DNA of 64,000 nucleotides from Shewanella holmiensis (GTDB lineage: Bacteria; Pseudomonadota; Gammaproteobacteria; Enterobacterales; Shewanellaceae). Positions 26,455 to 36,796 of this stretch are shown one piece after another. The position numbers were made by a program, and so were the translations under genes. The DNA lies in assembly GCF_025370255.1 (NCBI RefSeq), contig NZ_JAMTCD010000016.1, positions 42,209 to 106,208 on the forward strand, in the 5' to 3' direction. The notes under the pieces were generated by a model, which had not been told where the DNA came from, did no database searches, and saw only the letters and a list, made by a program, of their open reading frames with translations. The first letter of the stretch is position 1. Each line of letters opens with the position of its first letter.

Positions 26455-27937
26455 GTGAATTCTCCTGCTGCGTTCGTCCAATAAACTCATCTAACTGACC
26501 ACTGATTGCCATTAATTTGGCATAAGCTTGTAAATAACGGTACTTGGCACCCAATTGCTGTGTTTTAACGGCGTTCAGCTTTAGCTCGGCATCCACGCGA
26601 TCTACTGAGGTCGATAACCCTTGATTAAAGGCTAACTCACGTAAGCGTAAATTCTCAGTCGCTAAGGCTAATGAAGTATTCAATGCCGCAACTTCTTCAT
26701 GCGCTTGTAACAGTTGTCGATAACTTTGCTCAACCAACAAACCTAAATCTTGCTGGGTTTGTGCTTTGGTATGTCGAGCCTGAAGCAAGGCGCTTTTAGC
26801 TGCTTTGACTTTACCGCTGTGACCATCTCGACTCAGTAAAGGCACTTTAACCCCAACGCCCACCATCCAATTTGGCTCAATTTGAGAGAACAAACTATCA
26901 TCTTCATATAAAGTGTAATTACCGTATAAAAACACGGTTGGGTAATAGCCACCCTTTTCTAAATCGACTAAACCATTAGCCTGTAACTCTTTAGCCTCTA
27001 ACAGTTTTAAGGCGGGATGTTGTGTCATAGTCAACTGGCTTAATGGCCCTAATGCCGGCTGATGCTCTAACATGAATAAAGGGGATAAGGGCTCGACATG
27101 ACTTGCTTGTAACATACGGCTCAACGCAATTGATGCCATTTCAAATTGGCGGCTAGCACTGCGTTGCGAGACCTTGGCGTTTTCTAATGCCACTTGTGCA
27201 TTTAAACGCTCAACGGTAGCGATTTGACCTTCGCGCTCTAATTTTTCAGCATGGCTGGCATGAACAGTTAATGAATCCACCAGTTGTTGCTGAGTCTCAG
27301 TTAACACCCGAGTAACGGTTACCGCATAATACCTATCGACTAATAAGGTGAATAAATCACGCTGTACTAAAGCAAGCTCTTGCTGTTTTTCAGCCACTTG
27401 CGCAGCTTTAATACCTTGCGCTGCAGATATTCTACCGCCGGTATAAATAGGCCACATCGCCTGTAAACTCGCGCGGAACACATCTTGCTCGGTAAAGGGG
27501 GTCACAAACATTGAACCTGGAATAGCGGCAAGAGCTTGACCCAATTGAGGCGGTAAGGCACTAGGATCAATGGATGCTAATGGGTTTAAATCGCGTAAAT
27601 CAAGTTCAATGGGTTTTTCAAGGTGAGTATAGCTGCCCGCAATATCAAGTGCGGGGTAGCTTAGCGAGTTACTGGCCTCTTGCTCAGCCTGAGCACGGTT
27701 GACTTGCTGAGTTTCAGCTTTAAATTTATCACTGACTTGCTGCAGTTGTTGCCAAGCCTGAGCAAAGGTTAGCGCCGAAGCTGGTTGACTATATTGCGCG
27801 GTTGGAGAGTCAGCATACGCCAATGGGGCAATACACACAGTCAAAAAGGATATTGATGCCATTAAACAGCGTATCAATGTCTGTTTAGCTTGCTGCAACG
27901 TTTGATTTAAAGGTTGTCGATTAAACGATATTTCCAT
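26441..27937 (-). CDS. TolC-family outer-membrane channel
   Basis: 498-aa outer-membrane efflux protein with a long signal peptide (cleavage near AYADS at about 43). It shows the two repeated OEP halves of heptad-rich helices (for example ARHTKAQTQQDLGLLVEQSY) and beta segments such as PALDIAGSYTH and PTVFLYGNYTLYEDD. First gene of the export operon. A perfect 7+7 palindrome lies 15-30 bp before the ATG, at a place where a repressor would block transcription. Confidence 0.92.
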   Translation of the reverse strand: MEISFNRQPLNQTLQQAKQTLIRCLMASISFLTVCIAPLAYADSPTAQYSQPASALTFAQAWQQLQQVSDKFKAETQQVNRAQAEQEASNSLSYPALDIAGSYTHLEKPIELDLRDLNPLASIDPSALPPQLGQALAAIPGSMFVTPFTEQDVFRASLQAMWPIYTGGRISAAQGIKAAQVAEKQQELALVQRDLFTLLVDRYYAVTVTRVLTETQQQLVDSLTVHASHAEKLEREGQIATVERLNAQVALENAKVSQRSASRQFEMASIALSRMLQASHVEPLSPLFMLEHQPALGPLSQLTMTQHPALKLLEAKELQANGLVDLEKGGYYPTVFLYGNYTLYEDDSLFSQIEPNWMVGVGVKVPLLSRDGHSGKVKAAKSALLQARHTKAQTQQDLGLLVEQSYRQLLQAHEEVAALNTSLALATENLRLRELAFNQGLSTSVDRVDAELKLNAVKTQQLGAKYRYLQAYAKLMAISGQLDEFIGRTQQENSHASK

Positions 27938-27951
27938 GTTACCACCGTAAA

Positions 27952-27967
27952 TAGAGTTTTAACTCTA
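27952..27967. promoter_or_regulatory. Operator-like 16-bp palindrome, copy B (tolC operon)
   Basis: TAGAGTTTTAACTCTA, 7-bp perfect arms around TT, 15 bp before the TolC-family start codon. Identical to the 16-mer at 5996-6011. Likely a binding site for a dimeric (MarR/TetR-type) regulator; no such regulator gene is adjacent. Confidence 0.6.
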
Positions 27968-28068
27968 ATAATCCTTCAAGTATAAATGACTTACGTTTAA
28001 TTACCCAGAGAATATACCAAACTCAAATCAATAGCAGCTTAGTTGAAGACGCACATTTATAGCTTAAA

Positions 28069-28107
28069 GAGGTTCAGCTTAGGCTATATATACCTAAGCT
28101 GAACCTC
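28069..28107 (-). terminator. tldD terminator (15-bp perfect stem)
   Basis: GAGGTTCAGCTTAGG / CCTAAGCTGAACCTC with a 9-base AT loop, 7 bp after the tldD stop. Only a short T run follows on the minus strand (TTTAAGC), so it may also act as an mRNA 3' stabiliser. It separates tldD from the TolC operon. Confidence 0.75.
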
Positions 28108-28113
28108 GATAAT

Positions 28114-29562
28114 TTATGCCGTGCCACCAACAGTGAGTTTATCAATTTTCAATGTTGGCTGCCCCACACCTACCGGAACACTTTGGCCATCTTTACCACA
28201 CACACCCACACCTTTATCTAAAGCAAGATCATTGCCTACCATAGATATTTGACTCATGGCCTCTGGGCCGTTACCAATAAGCGTAGCACCTTTAATAGCT
28301 TGAGTGACTTCACCATTTTCAATTAAATACGCTTCAGATGCCGAGAACACAAATTTACCCGACGTAATATCCACTTGTCCGCCACCAAAGTTAGGTGCAT
28401 AAATGCCTTTTTTCACCGACTTGATAATTTCGGCAGGATCTGACTTACCTGCTTCCATGTATGTATTTGTCATACGTGGCATAGGTAAATGGGCATATGA
28501 TTCACGGCGACCGTTACCGGTAGATGCCTGCCCCATTAAACGCGCATTAAGCTTATCTTGCATGTAACCTTTTAAAATACCGTTTTCTATTAAGGTGGTC
28601 TTTTGTGTTGGCACGCCTTCATCATCAATGCTCAGTGAACCACGACGATTCTGCATGGTGCCATCATCAACAACCGTCACCAGACTCGATGCCACAGGTT
28701 GCCCCACTTTACCGCTAAATGCACTGCTGCCTTTGCGATTAAAGTCACCTTCTAAGCCATGTCCGACAGCTTCATGTAACAATACACCTGGCCAACCGCT
28801 ACCTAATACCACAGTCATTTCACCCGCGGGTGCATCTACTGCGTGAATATTAACTTGCGCTTGGCGAACGGCTTCTCTGGCAAACTCAAAACTGTGCGGT
28901 AACCCAGCATCATCTGTGGTTAAAAATACACTGTAGTCATGACGTCCACCGCCACCGGCACTGCCACGTTCACGTTTGCCATTTTCTTCTAAAATCACAC
29001 TGCAATTAAAACGGACTAAAGGCCGAACATCTGCCGCTAACGTCCCATCGCTAGCAGCAACCAGAATTTCTTCATGTACGCCTGATAAGCTGACAACCAC
29101 TTGAATCACTCGACTATCTAAGCTGCGAATATAAGCGTCTGCTTGTTTTAATAGCTCAATTTTTTTCACTTCATCCATTGCCGCAATCGGATCGGCGCTG
29201 TCATATAAAGCAATGTTTTGCGTACGACTAAACGCTTTTACTTTATGTTGCTTACCTGCTAAAGCGATACCTCTGGCCGCCCTAGCCGCAGCGTCTAACG
29301 CCGCAGGCGTGATTTCATCTGCATAGGCAAAACCAGTCTTTTCGCCAGTAATCGCACGAACGCCCACACCACGTTCAATGTGGAAGCTACCCTCTTTGAT
29401 AATGCCATCTTCTAGCACCCAGGACTCATGGCGACTGCCTTGAAAATACAGATCAGAGAAGTCAATTTGATGTTGGTGAATAATGGCTAAATAATCTTGC
29501 AGGCCATCTAATGTCAAACCACCTTGAAATAAGCTTTGCTCAACTTGTGATAAAAAAGGCAT
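28114..29562 (-). CDS. tldD: Metalloprotease TldD
   Basis: 482-aa catalytic subunit of the TldD/PmbA protease. The zinc motif HEAVGH lies at 263-268, followed by [16 protein letters not shown]. The C-terminal region ([19 protein letters not shown]) is typical. The partner pmbA is at 18364. It is placed at the downstream end of the mre-maf-rng-yhdP-nitrilase series, 38 bp after the nitrilase gene; the same order is known from E. coli relatives. Terminated by a long hairpin. Confidence 0.97.
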   Translation of the reverse strand: MPFLSQVEQSLFQGGLTLDGLQDYLAIIHQHQIDFSDLYFQGSRHESWVLEDGIIKEGSFHIERGVGVRAITGEKTGFAYADEITPAALDAAARAARGIALAGKQHKVKAFSRTQNIALYDSADPIAAMDEVKKIELLKQADAYIRSLDSRVIQVVVSLSGVHEEILVAASDGTLAADVRPLVRFNCSVILEENGKRERGSAGGGGRHDYSVFLTTDDAGLPHSFEFAREAVRQAQVNIHAVDAPAGEMTVVLGSGWPGVLLHEAVGHGLEGDFNRKGSSAFSGKVGQPVASSLVTVVDDGTMQNRRGSLSIDDEGVPTQKTTLIENGILKGYMQDKLNARLMGQASTGNGRRESYAHLPMPRMTNTYMEAGKSDPAEIIKSVKKGIYAPNFGGGQVDITSGKFVFSASEAYLIENGEVTQAIKGATLIGNGPEAMSQISMVGNDLALDKGVGVCGKDGQSVPVGVGQPTLKIDKLTVGGTA

Positions 29563-29600
29563 TAATATTCTCTTTATTCAATCTAATCAGCCCACAGTTG

Positions 29601-30434
29601 CTAGTTTGCAAGCATGGGGTCAATAAAACGATTATGCCCTAACACAGGCATTTGTTGGCGAATTTTTGCAACTTGTTGTAAATCTATTTCTGCTTGAACC
29701 CAACCTAATCCTTCTGGACGCTCAGCAATCACCTTGCCCCATGGGTCGACAATCATACTATGTCCCCAAGTTTCACGACTGCCCTCATTATGTTGCCCCC
29801 ATTGTCCGGCACCTAACAAATAACATTGAGTTTCAATCGCTCTGGCCTGTAATAAAACCTGCCAATGTGCTTCGCCAGTCACCTTGGTAAAGGCTGATGG
29901 TAATGCAATGATCTCGGCTCCTGCAAGGCGAAGCGCGCGAAACAAATCCGGAAAACGAATATCATAACAAATGGCTAAACCCACTTTACCAAAAGGTGTA
30001 TCTACTACGGTAATACGCGAGCCTGGGTGGAAAGTATCACTTTCGCGATAGTTTTTTGTACCATCTGCAACATCCACATCAAACAGATGTAATTTATCGT
30101 AAGAGCCAATTGTTTTTCCGGTATCGCTAAACACGTAACTGCGACTATATACCCTATGGTCATCCGCGCGCATAGGAATAGTACCAGCCACCATATACAC
30201 TTGGTAACGTTTGGCTAACGTCGCTAAAGCTTGTTTTAGCTCACCTTCATCGTTAGTGCCGGCATATTGCAACTGTTGCGATTCATGACCACCAAATAGC
30301 AAACTGCACTCGGGTAGCACCACCATTTGTGCCTGATGAGTGTGTCTGGGTAACTGTCTAAGCTGCGTGTCGATATACGCTAAATTCGCCTGAACGTCTC
30401 GGCTGCTTTGACACTGTAACAAACTGATTTGCAT
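29601..30434 (-). CDS. Nitrilase-superfamily amidohydrolase (Nit1/Nit2-like)
   Basis: 277-aa carbon-nitrogen hydrolase with the full catalytic triad: E42 in LPECSLL, K114 in SYDKLHLFDV and C156 in GLAICYDIRF. The sequence is of the Nit1/Nit2 type; members of this group hydrolyse deaminated glutathione or omega-amides (metabolite repair), which is the likely role. The start at 30434 is required to keep the conserved first strand ISLLQCQS and puts 77 bp of the gene inside the 3' end of yhdP in another frame. Cytoplasmic. Confidence 0.92.
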   Translation of the reverse strand: MQISLLQCQSSRDVQANLAYIDTQLRQLPRHTHQAQMVVLPECSLLFGGHESQQLQYAGTNDEGELKQALATLAKRYQVYMVAGTIPMRADDHRVYSRSYVFSDTGKTIGSYDKLHLFDVDVADGTKNYRESDTFHPGSRITVVDTPFGKVGLAICYDIRFPDLFRALRLAGAEIIALPSAFTKVTGEAHWQVLLQARAIETQCYLLGAGQWGQHNEGSRETWGHSMIVDPWGKVIAERPEGLGWVQAEIDLQQVAKIRQQMPVLGHNRFIDPMLAN

Positions 30435-33400
30435 GACTGTCCTTTTTCACTTGTCGCAGGTTACTCACCTTGATATTGTCAGTTTTCTGCGGGGTGGCTG
30501 ATGGCTTTTGAGGGTCAACCTTGGTTGGCTCTGGCACATCATTTGGCTTGCTATCTTGAGCATCAGTTGCGGGTATGATGCCTTTTTGACGAAGAATTGC
30601 CTCAGGGATCTCGATCTCCTTACTTTTACGCTCTAATTCTTGAATTTGAGGATTGTCCAGAGTGCCCGTAATTCTAAAACGAATTTCAGAGATAACTTCA
30701 ATAACTGGCTCTAAGACTTTGGTCAGCGCAAACGCTCCAATCCCCAAGGTCCATGCACTGGTACTTAAAAACACCACAGTAGGCACACTCGAAGCAAGTT
30801 GAGGCAAAAAACGCACATCATAATTCAAACTTTGGGTGGTTAAGTCGGTATAGCCTCGCACTTTCATATCGCCTGCCACTGTGTCCATTTCGGTGTCGGT
30901 GGTTTTGACCACACCGTCTGCGATATCTAAATGGCCTTGAAAGCTATCAAAGTATAGACCTGAACCAAATACATCAGAAAAATCAAAGGACAATTTACGT
31001 AAAATAGAATCTAAGCTGAATAAAGAAAATATGCGCGCACCTTTATCGCTAATTTCAGATAAATGTCCTTTTCCAAAATCAAACTTTATTTTGCCATCAA
31101 GGGTTTTTAGCGAAAAACTATAGGGTGCGCCTTGCCATGATAAATCCCCTGCCAACGAGAGCGGAGCATCTTTTAAACCAGGGTTAATCCCTAACAGACT
31201 CGATATTTCATCAAATTTATCCACTTTCAAACTCACATCAAACTGAGTCATGCTGTCATCTTCAGTCTTTTGCCATACCCCTTTAGCTTGTGCGGTGATG
31301 TTTGAAGTTGGATTCGTTAAAGAAATGGTTTGAAAACGATATCCTTCAGCATACGGAGTTGCTTGCATTTCTAAATGACCAAACTGCATATCAAACACTT
31401 TAAAATCATCTACATCTATCGCTAAAGGCGGCATGTTGTCTAACAAGGTGTCTGGGCTAAACTCAGCATCGGTTTGCGATTTTATTTTTGGGGTTAAGTG
31501 CAGTTTATCTGCCACAATTTTTAGCCCCTGTTCACGCCAGCTTTTATAAAAGTCGACTCGTCCAACAAATTGATCTGAGTTAACATCAAAACGCCAAACG
31601 TCATCTTTAGGCGCCGCCGCAAGTTTAAATTGGCTAAAACTTTGCGCTAACAAGTTGAATTTGTTAATGTTGGCATTAATCTGTACTAAAGATGGGAATA
31701 CTGATGCTGGCGGATTATCCTCTGCTACCTGAGCATCGGGTTTAGTTTCTGTAAAACGGGTAATAATAGGTAACCACTCAGCAAACATGGCTTGGTTCAT
31801 ATCAATAGTGATACGGCCGTCTTGTTTTACTAAGGTATCGCCTAATTTAAACTTACGCCCTAGCATTAATTCATAAAACTGTAGATGATGAACATTCTCA
31901 TGGTTGCCAAATTCGCCCCAAAATTCAGCTTGTTCCGCAAGCTTTATGCTTAATGAAGATTGCTTATTATCACCAATCACCTCGACTGAAAGCGGTTTAA
32001 TTTCATCTGCCGATTTAGTGTATGGTACAGGAAGAGCAAAACTGACGCCGCGTAAATCAGTGTCGGCTTGGGCACGGAAACTATAGCCTTGCTCACCAAA
32101 CATCATCATTAAATGGCCACTCCAGTCAAAGTTACCTTGGTAATAGTCACTTAATGGTGTGGTAAATGATGGCGGTAATTCTCCAATATCAAAGTGACCA
32201 TCAAAATCAACATCTAACACCTGCTGTTTCTTGCGTTCTTTGGTTGCAAAACTAAATGTAAAATCTTGGTCAAATAATTTGGCCTGTAATTTTTGCCCTG
32301 AAACAAGGTTATTATTAAAGCTAATAGCCCCTTTCACGCGGTTGAGTTGAATCCCCGGCTTGGCGATATAAACGGGATTGTTATCAAAGTTGACCGTCCC
32401 TTTAATGACAGGTTTATCGCCGTCATAAAGTGGAATGGCTAAATCTAATTGTGTGCTAATGGCTTTACTGACTTGTACAACCGCTAGGGTCTCACCAACA
32501 CTTTGGCGCAATGGCGATGCATTGATCACTTGCGCTGCGGCCTTAGCATCAGTGTTTAAATCGGCCGTCACCCTTAATAAAGAATTTGCACCCAACTCAG
32601 GGATCCATACCCTTGCACCATCGACCTTCACTCGACCTAAATTGCCGCTGTTGATCGTTAAGTTCATCAGTTTGTTTTCAAACAACGCGTGCAAGTCAAG
32701 TTGCTTCACTGCAGGCCAATCAGGTTGGAACTTAAATACCCCCTGTTCAATAGTAAATTCAGCCTGAAACACACCATCAAAGTCAGTGTAGGGATAACGA
32801 TTAAATGCCCCTCGCCAAAGTACATTAGCATGATGAATACTTCCAGCCTGTAGACCAGCAGTTAAGTAATCAACTAAGCCTGGAGACATGGCCATGAGCG
32901 GGAAGTAATTACTGGCTTTAGCCACATCATAAATATCCACATTTGCCGCAAGCGCCATATCGGCTTGCTCTAAAAAGTGCATATTTAAGTCAGCTTTCAA
33001 GTTAATTTCTTCGTTGAAAAAATGAATATTGGGTACTAACAGTTGCATGTCATTAACATTAAAACTGGCTGTTAAAGCTTTACCTGTTAGCTGTAATGGC
33101 TGATTAAAGCCACCGGCAAAGTCAATTTGATATTGTTGCTCAGGCAACACAACCTGCAAGCTGCTATCTGCCCAAGCCAACTGGATGTCGATAGGGCTCA
33201 ATCCCGGCACTTGTGCAATAGGTTGCCATTCAAGTTGAGTTAACTTCGCGGTTGCTTCCCAAGGTTGATTTTGTGCTTTGTACACTTTGATAGGGCCAAT
33301 ATCACCTTGTAAATCAACATTGCGCCATAAGGCCACATGCTCACGCCCCAAATTGGGTATAAGCGGCAATAAAGGAGCCAACATTTGCACATTAATTTGG

Positions 33401-34569
33401 CTTAGCTGACCAAAAAATTGCGCATTTTGATAGGCTAATGATAATGACAATTCCGGCCATGATTGCTGGTTTGATTCAATAACAAAGTCATGACTGTTAA
33501 TTTGCCAACCTGCTTGGCTTGTTTGCCAAGTTAATACACCCGATTGAATATTAAAGCGCTGCATGTCAGAAACAGGGGCTGAGACTATCTTTGTTGCATT
33601 ATCCGCTGACGTATTAGACACAGCTGATGATGCGCTAGCCCCAGTATGCGGTAGGTTTTTTTTATCACGCCACTGCAGCCAACTGGGCTTAAAGGTGAGC
33701 AAGCCATCTTGAATGCTTCGGTTTTCAAATTTAAGCCAAGCCTCTAGATTGACCACACCTTCAAATTCGATTTTATCTTGGTTAATTAATGGATTTTTTC
33801 GTCTTGAGGCCCACTCACCTAAATCCAAATCATCTGCAACGACATAAATATCACCGCTAATAGTCTCCGGTTTATAGCCATCTCCAGTTAAGGCGATTTG
33901 TAGTGATAGGGACTCTTTCGCCGATACTTTTTGATCGATAAACACTGAACCTTGGCCTTGGTGTTTACCCTCTTGATTCAGCCAAACCAAGTTTTCTAAA
34001 TAAATAGGATGAAAGTCATGCTGCGAACTAAATAATTGAACTGAAACATCATTGATAGAAAAATGATCCAGTTGCTCCAATAGTAAGGCATATAACCAGT
34101 CGAGATTTTTGTTCGAAGCCAAGGGGACGTTGGGATCTGCTATGGTTTCTTCAGCAGCCTCTTCAACGACATTTTTCTTCGGCAATTGATCCAAATTTAT
34201 CGCTAAATGAACCTTATCAAAACTGACGGTTTCAATTTGCGGTGATAGCGTTAAAAAAGACTCCCAGAAGTCGAGCTTGATATGCACCTGCTCACTAATC
34301 AGCGTGACTGGCAGGTGGGGTTGAGGCGGTAATATTAAATCTTTAATCGTTAAAGAGGGCCCATAAGCCTGCCATTTTGCGGATATTTCCCCAATTTCTA
34401 AGGCCACCCCATAACGGCTTTCAACATACGTTAATATTTCATGCCTGACTTCAGGCACATGGGGCAGTAGACCTCTAACTAGACTGACACCAAGCGCAAA
34501 AAGCACCAACAAAATTGCAAGTGCTTGTAACAAGGTTCGCCCTATGGTCGTCAGGTACTTTGAAGTCAC
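30358..34569 (-). CDS. yhdP: YhdP family AsmA-like envelope protein
   Basis: 1403-aa AsmA-like/TamB-class protein. One signal-anchor helix (about 11-36, TLLQALAILLVLFALGVSLV), then a very long periplasmic beta-rich repeat region and a DUF3971/AsmA_2 domain in the C-terminal third, with LSLAGDLSWQGAPYSF and YDVRFLPQLASSVP. YhdP, with TamB and YdbH, is known to carry phospholipids to the outer membrane. The start is a GTG that overlaps the rng stop (TAGTG); no clear Shine-Dalgarno, so coupling to rng is likely. The last 40 residues, rich in Pro, Lys and Ser, extend past the start of the nitrilase gene. Confidence 0.93.
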   Translation of the reverse strand: MTSKYLTTIGRTLLQALAILLVLFALGVSLVRGLLPHVPEVRHEILTYVESRYGVALEIGEISAKWQAYGPSLTIKDLILPPQPHLPVTLISEQVHIKLDFWESFLTLSPQIETVSFDKVHLAINLDQLPKKNVVEEAAEETIADPNVPLASNKNLDWLYALLLEQLDHFSINDVSVQLFSSQHDFHPIYLENLVWLNQEGKHQGQGSVFIDQKVSAKESLSLQIALTGDGYKPETISGDIYVVADDLDLGEWASRRKNPLINQDKIEFEGVVNLEAWLKFENRSIQDGLLTFKPSWLQWRDKKNLPHTGASASSAVSNTSADNATKIVSAPVSDMQRFNIQSGVLTWQTSQAGWQINSHDFVIESNQQSWPELSLSLAYQNAQFFGQLSQINVQMLAPLLPLIPNLGREHVALWRNVDLQGDIGPIKVYKAQNQPWEATAKLTQLEWQPIAQVPGLSPIDIQLAWADSSLQVVLPEQQYQIDFAGGFNQPLQLTGKALTASFNVNDMQLLVPNIHFFNEEINLKADLNMHFLEQADMALAANVDIYDVAKASNYFPLMAMSPGLVDYLTAGLQAGSIHHANVLWRGAFNRYPYTDFDGVFQAEFTIEQGVFKFQPDWPAVKQLDLHALFENKLMNLTINSGNLGRVKVDGARVWIPELGANSLLRVTADLNTDAKAAAQVINASPLRQSVGETLAVVQVSKAISTQLDLAIPLYDGDKPVIKGTVNFDNNPVYIAKPGIQLNRVKGAISFNNNLVSGQKLQAKLFDQDFTFSFATKERKKQQVLDVDFDGHFDIGELPPSFTTPLSDYYQGNFDWSGHLMMMFGEQGYSFRAQADTDLRGVSFALPVPYTKSADEIKPLSVEVIGDNKQSSLSIKLAEQAEFWGEFGNHENVHHLQFYELMLGRKFKLGDTLVKQDGRITIDMNQAMFAEWLPIITRFTETKPDAQVAEDNPPASVFPSLVQINANINKFNLLAQSFSQFKLAAAPKDDVWRFDVNSDQFVGRVDFYKSWREQGLKIVADKLHLTPKIKSQTDAEFSPDTLLDNMPPLAIDVDDFKVFDMQFGHLEMQATPYAEGYRFQTISLTNPTSNITAQAKGVWQKTEDDSMTQFDVSLKVDKFDEISSLLGINPGLKDAPLSLAGDLSWQGAPYSFSLKTLDGKIKFDFGKGHLSEISDKGARIFSLFSLDSILRKLSFDFSDVFGSGLYFDSFQGHLDIADGVVKTTDTEMDTVAGDMKVRGYTDLTTQSLNYDVRFLPQLASSVPTVVFLSTSAWTLGIGAFALTKVLEPVIEVISEIRFRITGTLDNPQIQELERKSKEIEIPEAILRQKGIIPATDAQDSKPNDVPEPTKVDPQKPSATPQKTDNIKVSNLRQVKKDSHANQFVTVSKQPRRSGEFSVYRHAA

Positions 34570-36059
34570 TACATCATCACTACATCATATTTGTTTTGTG
34601 CATACATGGTTTCATTTTGTAATCGAATACGCTTACCAATATACACTTCTAACTCGGCAAGTAAGTGGCTTTCATCACCACTTAAACTCATGTACACCGC
34701 TGGCGAGCAATACAACAAAAACTCATCCGCTTTATAGGCACGATTTAGACGGATTATCTCCCGAAAAATTTCATATGACACGGTTTCAATGGTCTTCATC
34801 GAACCTGTACCTAGGCAGGCTGGGCACTCGCCACACACTACATGCTCTAAACTTTCACGGGTGCGCTTTCGGGTCATTTCAACTAAGCCAAGCCCCGAGA
34901 AACCGCTGACACTGGTTTTAACTCTGTCTAACGCTAATGCTGCGTTGAGACTTTCTAGCACTCTTGCCTTATGATCGCTTTCGAGCATATCAATAAAGTC
35001 GATAATAATAATGCCGCCAAGATTACGTAATCTGAGCTGCCTTGCGATGGCTTGAGTGGCTTCAAGGTTAGTGTTAAAAATTGTTTCTTCAAGATTGCGA
35101 TGCCCAACGAATGCGCCGGTATTAATATCTACCGTAGTCATGGCTTCGGTTTGATCTATGATCAAATAACCACCCGATTTTAATTCGACTTTACGCCCAA
35201 GAGCCCGTTGAATTTCATTCTCAACATCATAAAGTTCGAAAATAGGTGCAGGACCGCCATAGTGTTCAATTTTATCGGCAATCTCTGGCATGAATTCTTG
35301 CGCAAACTGCTGTAGTTCGGCAAAGGTTCGGCGGGAGTCCACTTGAATATGATCGAGTTCAGTACCCACAAAATCACGAATAATTCTTACGGGTAACGCC
35401 AGATCTTGGTAAAGCAAACAAGCACCTTTACGCTTACGCCGCTCACTGACTTTTGCCCATACTCGGCGTAAAAATGCGGCATCTTGAGCTAATTCATCTT
35501 CACCGACGTTTTCAGCTGCGGTACGGATGATAAAACCGCCATCTTCATCAACATAAGGCAGGGTGATCTTTTTCAGCCGCGCGCGCTCTTCTTCTAACTC
35601 AATCCGTTGTGATACGCCTACGTGGCTTGAACCAGGCATAAAGACTAAATAGCGCGATGGCAGGGTGATGTCGGTGGTTAATCGAGCCCCTTTAGTGCCC
35701 AAGGGGTCTTTAACCACTTGTACCATAATATCCTGACCTTGACGCACAAGCTCAGCGATATCACGTACGACAAAGTTACCTTTTTCGACGTCGGCTACAC
35801 ACTCAGTGTGCGGCACAATATCTGACGCATGTAAAAAAGCCGCCTTATCTAAACCAATATCGACAAAAGCGGCCTGCATGCCCGGTAACACTCGGCTAAT
35901 TTTACCTTTATAGATATTGCCTACTAAGCCTCGTTTCATTCGACGCTCAATATGCACTTCTTGCAAAACGCCATGCTCTACTAAGGCAACACGAGCCTCT
36001 GTAGGGGTAACATTGATCAGTAACTCCGAGCCTTTTTTACGCTGAGCTTTGATATTCAT
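34569..36059 (-). CDS. rng: Ribonuclease G
   Basis: 496-aa endoribonuclease of the RNase E/G family, which matures 16S rRNA 5' ends and degrades some mRNAs. The S1 domain occupies about 38-125 (GLVGNIYKGKISRVLPGMQA). The catalytic DNase I-like part has VDINTGAFVG, and the zinc-link CGECPACLGTG lies near 405. No long RNase E-type C-terminal scaffold. Part of the conserved mre-maf-rng-yhdP cluster; ends on the GTG of yhdP. Confidence 0.96.
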   Translation of the reverse strand: MNIKAQRKKGSELLINVTPTEARVALVEHGVLQEVHIERRMKRGLVGNIYKGKISRVLPGMQAAFVDIGLDKAAFLHASDIVPHTECVADVEKGNFVVRDIAELVRQGQDIMVQVVKDPLGTKGARLTTDITLPSRYLVFMPGSSHVGVSQRIELEEERARLKKITLPYVDEDGGFIIRTAAENVGEDELAQDAAFLRRVWAKVSERRKRKGACLLYQDLALPVRIIRDFVGTELDHIQVDSRRTFAELQQFAQEFMPEIADKIEHYGGPAPIFELYDVENEIQRALGRKVELKSGGYLIIDQTEAMTTVDINTGAFVGHRNLEETIFNTNLEATQAIARQLRLRNLGGIIIIDFIDMLESDHKARVLESLNAALALDRVKTSVSGFSGLGLVEMTRKRTRESLEHVVCGECPACLGTGSMKTIETVSYEIFREIIRLNRAYKADEFLLYCSPAVYMSLSGDESHLLAELEVYIGKRIRLQNETMYAQNKYDVVMM

Positions 36060-36145
36060 AAGCCACCAGTATTCAGGTCACATAGATACTCAATTCATTA
36101 TATTGATAGAGATAACTATGAAAATTTAAAGTAATAAATTCGTTT

Positions 36146-36730
36146 TTATGCCTTAGCCATTAATTGCATTAACTGTCTTGTCTCAACTAACGGCAAACCG
36201 ACAACCGCGGAATAACTGCCATTAATCGACTCAACAAAACAGCCACCTAAGGCCTGAATGCCGTAAGCTCCAGCTTTGTCCATAGGCTCTTGTGTGGCAA
36301 TGTAGGCTTCAATGTCGGCATCGCTAATATCACAGAAGGTGACATCGGTAACACATAATCGAGTAAAAGAGCGGATCCCATCAGTTACCGCCACCCCAGT
36401 CATCACTTGATGAGTATGCCCAGAAAGCTGTTGTAAAATCTGTTTTGCATCGGCAGCGTCATTTGGTTTGCCTAAAATCTTACCGTTTAACACCACAGAG
36501 GTGTCTGAACCTAACACTTTAGCGTGTGTGAATGGTGCCGCCAAAACCAGACCTGCCTGAGCTTTTTCTAACGCCAGGCGTACTACGTAATCCGCAGCGG
36601 ATTCATCTTCAAAGGGGGTTTCATCAATATCAGGGGAAACTTGCTCAAAGGAAAAATGGGCAATTGAAAATCCAGCTTGGGCAAAAAGCTGCTTACGTCG
36701 AGGAGAAGTTGAAGCCAAAACCCAAGTCAT
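36146..36730 (-). CDS. maf: Maf/YhdE nucleotide pyrophosphatase
   Basis: 194-aa Maf-like protein, a nucleoside triphosphate pyrophosphatase that removes dTTP/UTP or modified nucleotides. The N-terminal signature [11 protein letters not shown] and the catalytic/metal stretch [15 protein letters not shown] are present, with [10 protein letters not shown] near the C-terminus. It lies between mreD (66 bp upstream) and rng (86 bp downstream) in the same direction. The YhdE-type subgroup is inferred from the position next to rng. Confidence 0.94.
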   Translation of the reverse strand: MTWVLASTSPRRKQLFAQAGFSIAHFSFEQVSPDIDETPFEDESAADYVVRLALEKAQAGLVLAAPFTHAKVLGSDTSVVLNGKILGKPNDAADAKQILQQLSGHTHQVMTGVAVTDGIRSFTRLCVTDVTFCDISDADIEAYIATQEPMDKAGAYGIQALGGCFVESINGSYSAVVGLPLVETRQLMQLMAKA

Positions 36731-36796
36731 TTAAATTGTACTCTCTTTAACAAAACGCTGAATTTGTTAGATATCTCAATCACAATCTTAGTTTTA

